A DNA stretch of 12,831 nt. It comes from Pseudomonadota bacterium. Its GTDB lineage: Bacteria > Pseudomonadota > Alphaproteobacteria > Paracaedibacterales > CAITNM01. The stretch is from NCBI GenBank assembly GCA_026400695.1, contig JAPLON010000091.1, forward strand, positions 8,366 through 21,196, written 5' to 3'. The translations under genes and the position numbers were made by a program. The notes below the pieces were generated by a model, which saw only the letters and a list, made by a program, of their open reading frames with translations, was not told the origin of the DNA and did not search any database. Below, in pieces: positions 7,486-12,831 of the stretch (positions within the stretch are counted from its first letter, which is position 1; every line of letters begins with the position of its first letter).

Positions 7486-7554
7486 TTGGCAGTTTTGCTT
7501 GGGTTATAGAGGATCCAAGCTATTACCTTGGACTTATGCCACAATCTACTTTGC
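7486..7554. repeat. Direct repeat copy B: displaced copy of the sucB 3' end and terminator region
   Basis: Diverged copy of 5760-5834. It keeps CTTGGGTTATAG (7498-7509), which in the matching frame would read Leu-Gly-Leu-stop exactly as the SucB C-terminus does, although no sucB gene precedes it here. The hairpin survives in altered form: TCCAAG (7514-7519) pairs with CTTGGA (7527-7532). The outer pair has changed from C-G in copy A to T-A, a compensatory change. TGCCA and ACTTTGC follow as in copy A. This copy lies just upstream of the ankyrin-like gene. Confidence 0.75.
7514..7532. terminator. Weak hairpin inside repeat copy B
   Basis: Stem TCCAAG/CTTGGA with a seven-base loop. It has no convincing T tract on either strand (minus strand reads TCCTCT after the stem). 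It is the counterpart of the sucB terminator and could end transcription of the small minus-strand ORF that stops at 7546. Terminator function is doubtful because the stem is only six pairs. Confidence 0.35.
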
Positions 7555-7677
7555 CTCATCCTTACCACTTCTTCTAGCACTAACAATATCTAAAACCAAT
7601 GGCTGCTGATGCAAACTAACCAATCCTTTACACAAGTTTTGACTGTAAACATTATCAGGATTTACCGGCTCCCCCAT
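7546..7677 (-). CDS. Possible 43-residue small protein or gene remnant, unknown
   Basis: A minus-strand frame with ATG at 7677 runs 43 codons to TAG at 7546. The product begins MGEPVNPDNVYSQNL and ends SARRSGKDEAK. I do not recognise it. An in-frame stop lies four codons before the ATG, so it is not the visible end of a longer intact gene, though it could be a frameshifted remnant. No clear ribosome binding site precedes the ATG. Its stop codon occupies the same position relative to repeat copy B as the ankyrin-like gene's stop does in copy A (GCAAAG then the stop codon). It may therefore be what remains of the gene that originally followed sucB. The candidate coxB promoter lies within it. 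It may also be a chance ORF. Confidence 0.3.
   Translation of the reverse strand: MGEPVNPDNVYSQNLCKGLVSLHQQPLVLDIVSARRSGKDEAK
7627..7655 (+). promoter_or_regulatory. Candidate promoter for the coxB operon
   Basis: TTTACA (7627-7632) and CATTAT (7650-7655) are separated by exactly 17 bases, matching five of six and four of six sigma-70 consensus positions. Transcription would begin near 7662 and leave a leader of about 60 bases before the coxB ATG. A perfect TATAAT also occurs at 7707-7712, but it has no matching -35 box and would make an almost leaderless message. Both are unproven. Confidence 0.35.
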
Positions 7678-7721
7678 AATATGCAATTATTCTAGTAACC
7701 TAACCATATAATTTGTGGTCA

Positions 7722-8582
7722 ATGAACATACAATCGACTGATGAATCTGTTAAAATTGCAACTGAATCTTTAGGCCAACCTCAACCTTGGCAAATGGGCT
7801 TTCAAGAAGCAGCATCTCCGGTTATGGAGGGATTGCACGATATGCATTCGCTTTTAATGTATATTATTACTGGTGTTGCCGTGGTAGTTTTTCTGCTGCT
7901 TAGTTATATTTTCTACAAATTTCGCCAAAGTAAAAATCCTATACCTAGTACTTTCACCCATAACACAACCCTTGAAATTATTTGGACCACACTCCCTATT
8001 ATCATCCTAGTAATCATTGGCATTCCCTCAATCCGCTTATTACAAAAAATGGAAACTCCACCAAATGCTGGAATAACCATTAAGGCCGTTGGGCACCAAT
8101 GGTACTGGAGCTATGAGTACCCAGATTCAAAAAATGAAGGTAAACATTTTGAATTTGATAGCTACATGATTGAAGATAAGGACCTAAAACCAGGACAACT
8201 ACGCCTGCTCGACGTAGATAACCCAATGGTAGTACCAATCGATACGGTCGTTCGTGTGCTAATTACAGCGGTCGATGTTTTACACAGCTTTGCTGTACCA
8301 TCACTTGGTATAAAGCGCGATGCGGTACCTGGAAGGGTTAATGAGACCTGGTTTAGTATAAAAAAACCAGGTATGTATTATGGACAATGTTCTGAATTAT
8401 GTGGAGCTAAACATGGTTTTATGCCCATTGCGGTCAAAGCTGTAACGAAGCAAGAATATCAGGAATGGTTAGATGAGAAAATGAACCCTAAACAAGAAAT
8501 TGAAGTGCCGGCGCAAAACTCTGAACAAAAAGGTAATAAGGTTAAAATTCATGGAATGGTTCATAAGAGGATACAACAATGA
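7722..8582 (+). CDS. coxB: Cytochrome c oxidase subunit II
   Basis: Subunit II of aa3-type cytochrome c oxidase. It accepts electrons from cytochrome c at the dinuclear CuA centre and passes them to heme a in subunit I. Counting from ATG 7722 it has 286 residues. It has WQMGFQEAASPVME (23-36) near the N-terminus, two membrane helices (about 43-66 and 84-106), then the periplasmic cupredoxin domain with aromatic GHQWYWSYEYP (124-134). CuA ligands are H188, C223, E225, C227, H231 and M234 (GQCSELCGAKHGFMP). A lysine- and glutamine-rich tail follows 252. Oddly, no hydrophobic signal peptide precedes the mature-like sequence, the upstream frame is closed by a stop at 7701, and no Shine-Dalgarno sequence precedes the ATG. 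An in-frame TTG at 7713 would add only three residues. Its stop overlaps the coxA start (ATGA). Confidence 0.95.
   Translation: MNIQSTDESVKIATESLGQPQPWQMGFQEAASPVMEGLHDMHSLLMYIITGVAVVVFLLLSYIFYKFRQSKNPIPSTFTHNTTLEIIWTTLPIIILVIIGIPSIRLLQKMETPPNAGITIKAVGHQWYWSYEYPDSKNEGKHFEFDSYMIEDKDLKPGQLRLLDVDNPMVVPIDTVVRVLITAVDVLHSFAVPSLGIKRDAVPGRVNETWFSIKKPGMYYGQCSELCGAKHGFMPIAVKAVTKQEYQEWLDEKMNPKQEIEVPAQNSEQKGNKVKIHGMVHKRIQQ
8565..8570 (+). promoter_or_regulatory. Ribosome binding site of coxA inside coxB
   Basis: AAGAGG ends 8 bases before the coxA ATG at 8579, within the last codons of coxB. With the ATGA overlap it supports coupled translation of subunits II and I. It contrasts with the missing ribosome binding site at coxB. 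Confidence 0.65.
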
Positions 8583-10144
8583 GTGAAGTCCACCCTAATC
8601 CTACTGGCTGGAAACGTTGGTTACTTTCAACCAACCATAAAGATATCGGTACTTTGTACCTAATTTTTGCAGCTTTTGGTGGTCTTTATGGGGGCGTACT
8701 AAGTATGTTGATGCGTGCCCAACTAGCTGCTCCTGATAGTTCAATCATTGTGGGCCAGGTTTATAACGTCATCATTACCGGACACGGCTTCTTAATGGTA
8801 TTTTTCATGGTTATGCCGGCATTAATCGGCGGCTTTGGTAACTGGTTTGTACCACTTTTAATAGGTGCGCCTGATATGGCTTTCCCAAGGCTTAATAACG
8901 TAAGCTTTTGGTTGATGGTACCATCATTAATTTTACTTAGTTTGGCAATGGTTGTTGACACTGGTGCTGGCACAGGATGGACTGTTTATCCACCTTTAAG
9001 TGCTTTGATAGGACATGGAGGCTTAGCCGTTGATTTTGCTATTTTAAGTTTACATGTAGCTGGCATTTCATCAATCTTAGGAGCGATTAACTTTATTACG
9101 ACAATTTTTAATATGCGTGCCCCCGGCATGGGGTTTCATAAAATGCCATTGTTTGTGTGGTCAATTTTAATTACTTCATTCTTGTTGCTGCTTTCGGTTC
9201 CAGTTTTGGCTGGTGGTCTTACCATGTTACTTACTGACCGCAATTTTGGCACAACATTTTTCGAACCTGCTGGAGGCGGTGACCCTGTATTATTCCAGCA
9301 CCTTTTCTGGTTTTTTGGTCACCCTGAAGTCTACATCATGATCATGCCAGCATTTGGCATCGTCAGCCACGTAATCTCAACCTTTGCAAAAAAACCCATT
9401 TTTGGTTACTTAGGCATGGCTTATGCCATGGTTTCTATTGGATTTTTAGGGTTTGTGGTTTGGGCCCACCATATGTTTACCGTAGGGCTTGACCTATCCA
9501 CCAAAACTTATTTTACAATTGCAACCATGATTATCGCCGTACCTACAGGAATAAAAGTATTTAGTTGGCTTGCCACCATGTGGGGAGGAAGCATCAAATT
9601 TGTAACCCCAATGCTGTTTGCTAGCGGTTTTATTTTACTGTTCACCATAGGTGGTTTAACCGGCATTGTGCTTTCTAACGGTTCCGTAGATGTTTCATTA
9701 CACGATACTTACTACGTAGTTGCTCATTTTCATTACGTATTATCAATGGGTGCATTATTTGGATTATTTTGCGGTATGTACTATTGGATCGGCAAAATGA
9801 GTGGTTACCAATACAATGAAACCCTAGGGAAAATTCATTTTTGGCTAACATTCATTGGGGTGAATGTTTTATTTTTTCCCATGCACTTTTTAGGACTTGC
9901 AGGCATGCCAAGGCGTATACCAGATTATCCTGATGCATACTCAGGCTGGAACTACGTTTCTTCTATTGGTGCCATCATTTCATTTGTAGCTGCCCTATTC
10001 TTCTTTTATGTTATATATCGTGTATTTAAAGACAAGAAATCCTGTCCTAAAAACCCTTGGGGAGAAGGCGCAGACACTTTGGAATGGACTCTACCATCTC
10101 CTCCAGATTTTCATAGCTTTAATACACTTCCGGTTATTAAATGA
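8579..10144 (+). CDS. coxA: Cytochrome c oxidase subunit I (aa3-type)
   Basis: Catalytic, multi-helix inner-membrane subunit of the heme-copper oxidase; it reduces oxygen to water and pumps protons. Its 521 residues match mitochondrial and alphaproteobacterial type A oxidases. Visible ligands are H69 and H385 for heme a, H383 for heme a3 (VAHFHYVLSMGA), and H248, H297 and H298 for CuB. Y252, the partner of the His-Tyr crosslink, is in HPEVYIMIMPAFG. Proton-channel residues are present: N88 and D99 (GGFGNWFVPLLIGAPDMAFPR region), E250, and K326 in PTGIKVFSWLATMWGG. The C-terminus has the typical NPWGEGADTLEWTLPSPP. Start ATG overlaps the coxB stop by four bases and its stop overlaps the ctaB start by four bases. 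It is fully intact. Confidence 0.99.
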   Translation: MSEVHPNPTGWKRWLLSTNHKDIGTLYLIFAAFGGLYGGVLSMLMRAQLAAPDSSIIVGQVYNVIITGHGFLMVFFMVMPALIGGFGNWFVPLLIGAPDMAFPRLNNVSFWLMVPSLILLSLAMVVDTGAGTGWTVYPPLSALIGHGGLAVDFAILSLHVAGISSILGAINFITTIFNMRAPGMGFHKMPLFVWSILITSFLLLLSVPVLAGGLTMLLTDRNFGTTFFEPAGGGDPVLFQHLFWFFGHPEVYIMIMPAFGIVSHVISTFAKKPIFGYLGMAYAMVSIGFLGFVVWAHHMFTVGLDLSTKTYFTIATMIIAVPTGIKVFSWLATMWGGSIKFVTPMLFASGFILLFTIGGLTGIVLSNGSVDVSLHDTYYVVAHFHYVLSMGALFGLFCGMYYWIGKMSGYQYNETLGKIHFWLTFIGVNVLFFPMHFLGLAGMPRRIPDYPDAYSGWNYVSSIGAIISFVAALFFFYVIYRVFKDKKSCPKNPWGEGADTLEWTLPSPPDFHSFNTLPVIK

Positions 10145-11037
10145 TGATCGCAGAAGAAAAAGTCCCAGTTGCCATCAGCCCCTGTGTTGGTGATTACTGG
10201 CAGCTATTAAAACCGCGCGTAATGAGTTTGGTAATCTTTACAGGCTTTTGCGGTTTGTGGATGGCACCTGGGCATATCCACCCAATATTGGAATTTACAG
10301 CCATTTTGTGCATTGCATTGGGGGCCGGTGCGGCAGGTTGTTTAAACATGTGGTACGAGCGAAATCTAGATAAGCAAATGATCAGAACTATGAATCGCCC
10401 TACTGCATCCGGTGTTATTCATCCTGATTCAGCGCTCGCTTTTGGGGTAATTTTAAGCATACTTTCGGTAACACTAATGCAAGTGGCTGTTAACAGTATA
10501 TCAGCCCTACTACTAGCGCTAACCATCATATTTTACATTGGCATTTATACAATTCTTTTAAAACCAAACACCCCGCAAAATATCGTAATTGGTGGAGTCG
10601 CAGGCGCACTACCCCCGGTTATTGGTTGGTCAGCTGTAGCCCCCCTTAGTTATGAGCCTTGGAGCCTTTTTTTAATTATCCTATTTTGGACACCCGCACA
10701 TTTTTGGGCACTAGCATTAAACCATAAGGATGAATATGAAAAAGTAGGATTACCAATGATGCCCAATATTGCTGGCATTAAGAAAACAAAAAAACTAATC
10801 ATCCTTTATGCAACCTTAACTGTCATTAGTGCGTTAGCTCCCTATGCACTAAATATGGTTGGTCTCTTGTATTTATTTTCCTCTATGGCATTCGGTATTG
10901 GTTTTATCTATCTAACAATAAAACTTTACAAAAGTGATGATTCAAAAGAAGGGTTAAGGGTTTTTGCTTACTCTATACTTTACCTATTCATTTTATTTGC
11001 ATCCCTAATTATTGATAAGAAAGAGATTTATGGATAA
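10141..11037 (+). CDS. ctaB: Protoheme IX farnesyltransferase (heme O synthase)
   Basis: UbiA-family membrane prenyltransferase that attaches a farnesyl group to heme B to make heme O, the precursor of the heme A used by CoxA (homologues: CtaB, CyoE, COX10). Its 298 residues are the normal length with about seven to nine hydrophobic segments. The first Asp-rich motif is NMWYERNLDKQMIRTMNRP (69-87) with D77. The second region is NHKDEYEKVGLPMMP (194-208), where many homologues have RDYxxAGVPMLP. HFWALALN (187-194) is also typical. The start is ATGATG at 10141; either ATG could be used, and the first gives an ATGA overlap with coxA. Its 3' end overlaps the small coxF-like ORF by eight bases. 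Its place after coxA is the standard alphaproteobacterial arrangement. Confidence 0.97.
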   Translation: MMIAEEKVPVAISPCVGDYWQLLKPRVMSLVIFTGFCGLWMAPGHIHPILEFTAILCIALGAGAAGCLNMWYERNLDKQMIRTMNRPTASGVIHPDSALAFGVILSILSVTLMQVAVNSISALLLALTIIFYIGIYTILLKPNTPQNIVIGGVAGALPPVIGWSAVAPLSYEPWSLFLIILFWTPAHFWALALNHKDEYEKVGLPMMPNIAGIKKTKKLIILYATLTVISALAPYALNMVGLLYLFSSMAFGIGFIYLTIKLYKSDDSKEGLRVFAYSILYLFILFASLIIDKKEIYG

Positions 11038-11137
11038 AAATCTTAAACAACGTAACCGGGCAATGTTGTACATTTTAGTAGCATTAAGCATACTGATATA
11101 TGCTATTGCTTTCGTTCGTATGAAAGGTAACTTTTAA
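11030..11137 (+). CDS. CoxF-like small membrane protein
   Basis: A 35-residue ORF with a short basic N-terminus (MDKNLKQRNRAM), one predicted membrane helix (about 13-29, LYILVALSILIYAIAFV) and a C-terminal RMKGNF. Alphaproteobacterial cox operons carry, between ctaB and ctaG, a small protein often called CoxF. It has a basic N-terminus rich in Arg and Asn, one helix, and an end resembling V-K/R-M/L-G. Position and layout match it, although this copy is shorter than the usual roughly 50 residues. The ATG lies inside the end of ctaB (eight-base overlap), with AAGAGA about 5 bases upstream. The stop overlaps the next gene by one base (TAATG). The role of CoxF-like proteins is unclear; oxidase assembly is presumed. 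Short genes of this kind are easily missed by annotation pipelines. Confidence 0.75.
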   Translation: MDKNLKQRNRAMLYILVALSILIYAIAFVRMKGNF

Positions 11138-12588
11138 TGACTTGGTCACACATAAAGCATGCCAAGTGGTTTGATAATCCAGATCTAGCCGTCGACTACG
11201 TAATTCAACTATATAACGAAAGTGTCAGCAAAACTTATGAGGCATTTGAACACTTTGTAAAGTATAATACTGTACCAAAAAACTACGAGAACGGTTGTTT
11301 TTATCCATTCGTTGGCTTAACAATCGCTCACGAGAATTTATTTGTTGACCCAAGCTTTGCTTATGGTGTTATTAGTGAGCCAGGAAATTATGGTTCAACG
11401 CTTACTGCGCCTGAAATTTTTGATGCCTATTATCGTGAACAGATTAGTTTAATTATGGCGCGCCACAAAGTACAAGTTGTGGTGGGTTATAGTGACTCAC
11501 CTATTCCGCTTCCTTTTGTTATTGAACACACTAAATCGCAATTTGATGTTGATGAATTGTCACATTTACAAAGCAAATTTATATTGCCCGATTTAAAGCG
11601 CATTAATGACGATTATGTAAATGCCACTAGCGTGCCTGATGATTACCGCCCATTATCGTTATTTTCTGCAGAACGTGTTGACCTTTCGTTACAACGCTTA
11701 CAGCATTACACAGGCACTCCACCTAGGCATTTTCAAAATTTTGTATTACTTACAAACTACCAAAGATATATCGACGAATTTATCAACCATATTTCTAAAT
11801 TAATTGAACAAAATAAAGATGAAGACTGGGAACTTATTGGGCCATCTGAAAGTATTTTAGCCTCAAATAAACGCAGCCTAACAGGCTTGCCCGAACACCT
11901 ACCACAAATGCCAGCCTATCATTTCAAACAAGGTAATCGTAATGGAATAACCTTTGTAAACATAGGAGTTGGCCCGAGTAATGCTAAAACAATTACCGAC
12001 CATATAGCGGTTTTACGCCCCCATTGTTGGCTAATGTTAGGCCACTGCGCAGGATTACGCGCCAGCCAAGCCTTGGGTGATTATGTCCTTGCCGATGGTT
12101 ACGTACGCGAAGACCATGTTTTAGATGGCGATTTACCAAACTGGGTACCAATTCCACCAATTGCAGAAATTCAACAAGCATTGCAGAAAGCAGTTTTGCA
12201 AGTAATCGGAAAGCGCGAAGGTGAACTAAAATCAGCCATTCGCACAGGTACAGTGCTTACCACAGACAACCGCAATTGGGAATTACAAAGCACCGCACTT
12301 TACGAACGCTTTCGCCAAAGTCGTGCTATTGCCGTTGATATGGAATCAGCAACCCTGGCAGCTAATGGATTCAGATTCCGTGTTCCTTATGGCACATTGC
12401 TGTGTGTTTCTGATAAACCCATTCACGGTGTCATTAAGTTACATGCCATGGCCAATGAATTTTACAGAAGCAGAGTTCACCAGCATCTACATATAGGAAT
12501 TGAAGCCATGCTCATTCTAAAAAATATGGACCCGCAACGCCTGCATTCCCGTAAGCTTAGAGGTTTTGATGAGTGTCCGTTTAGGTAA
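11137..12588 (+). CDS. amn: AMP nucleosidase
   Basis: Hydrolyses AMP to adenine and ribose 5-phosphate in the cytoplasm, a purine salvage and adenylate-control enzyme. Its 483 residues equal the E. coli Amn length (484), and conserved stretches run throughout. The N-terminal AMP nucleosidase domain (about 15-160) is followed by FSAERVDLSLQRLQHYTGTP (176-195) and LLTNYQRYIDEF. The C-terminal nucleoside-phosphorylase-like domain has VNIGVGPSNAKTITDH (274-289), GHCAGLRASQALGDYVLAD (302-320), AVDMESATLAA (399-409) and LLCVSDKP (421-428), which carries the likely catalytic D426. The end, LHSRKLRGFDECPFR, is typical. The ATG overlaps the coxF-like stop (TAATG), with AAAGG about 9 bases upstream, so it is read as the last gene of the oxidase operon. 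In this spot other alphaproteobacteria usually have ctaG and coxC. Confidence 0.98.
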   Translation: MTWSHIKHAKWFDNPDLAVDYVIQLYNESVSKTYEAFEHFVKYNTVPKNYENGCFYPFVGLTIAHENLFVDPSFAYGVISEPGNYGSTLTAPEIFDAYYREQISLIMARHKVQVVVGYSDSPIPLPFVIEHTKSQFDVDELSHLQSKFILPDLKRINDDYVNATSVPDDYRPLSLFSAERVDLSLQRLQHYTGTPPRHFQNFVLLTNYQRYIDEFINHISKLIEQNKDEDWELIGPSESILASNKRSLTGLPEHLPQMPAYHFKQGNRNGITFVNIGVGPSNAKTITDHIAVLRPHCWLMLGHCAGLRASQALGDYVLADGYVREDHVLDGDLPNWVPIPPIAEIQQALQKAVLQVIGKREGELKSAIRTGTVLTTDNRNWELQSTALYERFRQSRAIAVDMESATLAANGFRFRVPYGTLLCVSDKPIHGVIKLHAMANEFYRSRVHQHLHIGIEAMLILKNMDPQRLHSRKLRGFDECPFR

Positions 12589-12594
12589 AATAAT

Positions 12595-12627
12595 GGGGGT
12601 AATTACCTTACCCCCAAGCTAGTTTTT
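12595..12627. terminator. Terminator between amn and the convergent outer-membrane gene
   Basis: Perfect 8-bp stem GGGGGTAA (12595-12602) with TTACCCCC (12608-12615) and a five-base loop, followed on the plus strand by AAGCTAG and a run of five T (12623-12627). On the minus strand ATTATTTTACC follows the stem. Only 37 bases separate the two convergent stop codons, so a bidirectional terminator is likely. The plus-strand T run overlaps the stop codon of the opposing gene. Confidence 0.75.
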
Positions 12628-12831
12628 AGAATTTCATACCCCAGTCAAGTAAGAATTCATGATTTCTTTTTTGCTTTTGAACACTACCTGTGTAAGAGAA
12701 TCTTGTAGTAGTATTTGCTTCATAATCAACCACACCAGCACCAAGTGTCGCACTTATTAAGTGCCTTCCTGGTGTACCTGATTTCCCTATAGATTCTCGA
12801 CCACTACTTATAACAGTATTTTTTTGTGATG
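12626..12831 (-). CDS. C-terminal end of an autotransporter-like outer-membrane beta-barrel protein (partial)
   Basis: A minus-strand frame is open from the window edge to TAA at 12628-12626, giving the last 67 residues. The final residues are EFLLDWGMKF; a terminal phenylalanine after alternating hydrophobic residues is the signature recognised by the BAM outer-membrane assembly machine. The preceding segment HLISATLGAGVVDYEANTTT followed by RFSYTGSVQKQKRN alternates in the way of the last strands of autotransporter beta domains (GaGvdYe...yd.....hegslgl..kF). The passenger or remaining barrel and the start lie beyond the window. The protein is probably a surface-exposed or secreted-passenger protein. 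It could also be another type of outer-membrane barrel. Confidence 0.75.
   Translation of the reverse strand, partial: SQKNTVISSGRESIGKSGTPGRHLISATLGAGVVDYEANTTTRFSYTGSVQKQKRNHEFLLDWGMKF

Larger units (their letters stand above)
7413..7721. other. 309-base divergent intergenic region between the ankyrin-like gene and coxB
   Basis: This gap holds, in order, the AT-rich leader and possible promoter of the minus-strand gene (7413-7480), repeat copy B with its weak hairpin (7486-7554), a doubtful 43-codon minus-strand ORF (7546-7677), and the candidate coxB promoter elements (7627-7655 and TATAAT at 7707-7712). No tRNA or other structured RNA was recognised. Confidence 0.7.

Noticed and set aside
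7486..7554. Repeat copy B as part of a mobile element such as an IS end
   Set aside because: The repeats are direct rather than inverted, no transposase is present between them, and the sequence is a recognisable gene end with its terminator.
7713..7721. TTG at 7713 as the coxB start
   Set aside because: It adds only three residues (Met-Trp-Ser), has no ribosome binding site and would sit directly on the TATAAT box; ATG 7722 is simpler, though neither is well supported.
11621..11803. A 60-codon plus-strand open frame inside amn
   Set aside because: Out of frame within strongly conserved amn codons; no ribosome binding site or family resemblance.

Overview
The window reads as a chromosomal segment of an AT-rich alphaproteobacterium, probably host-associated. 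The evidence is the gene order sucC-sucD-sucA-sucB, followed by the alphaproteobacterial aa3-type oxidase order coxB-coxA-ctaB-coxF. A secreted ankyrin-like repeat protein and the C-terminus of an autotransporter-type outer-membrane barrel fit a Holosporales/Rickettsiales-like lifestyle, but the exact lineage is an inference.

Region 1 (1-5785, + strand) is a tight TCA-cycle operon: succinyl-CoA synthetase beta (5'-truncated by the window) and alpha subunits, then 2-oxoglutarate dehydrogenase E1 and E2. Gaps are 3 bases or less, and two junctions are one-base TAATG overlaps. Together they convert 2-oxoglutarate to succinyl-CoA and then succinate with nucleotide triphosphate formation. The E2 protein appears to have lost the core of its E3-binding domain, and no E3 (lpd) gene follows. 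The operon ends in a hairpin.

Region 2 (5786-7721) is an accessory insert: one minus-strand gene for an exported 528-residue protein with nested repeats. It is flanked on both sides by diverged copies of the sucB 3' end, its terminator hairpin and the gene-end sequence. A 309-base gap (7413-7721) holds the second repeat copy, a possible 43-codon minus-strand ORF and candidate coxB promoter elements.

Region 3 (7722-12588, + strand) encodes cytochrome c oxidase subunits II and I, heme O synthase (CtaB), a 35-residue membrane protein resembling CoxF, and AMP nucleosidase. The last four are joined by overlapping stop and start codons. The AMP nucleosidase gene sits where ctaG and coxC normally follow, so the usual oxidase operon has been broken or rearranged.

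Region 4 (12589-12831) holds a hairpin terminator between convergent genes and the last 67 codons of a minus-strand autotransporter-like barrel.

No rRNA, tRNA, CRISPR array, integrase or transposase gene was seen. No complete new multi-gene system is evident. The most notable items are the E2 subunit without an E3-binding core, the repeat-flanked secreted ankyrin-like gene, and the coxF-amn junction.
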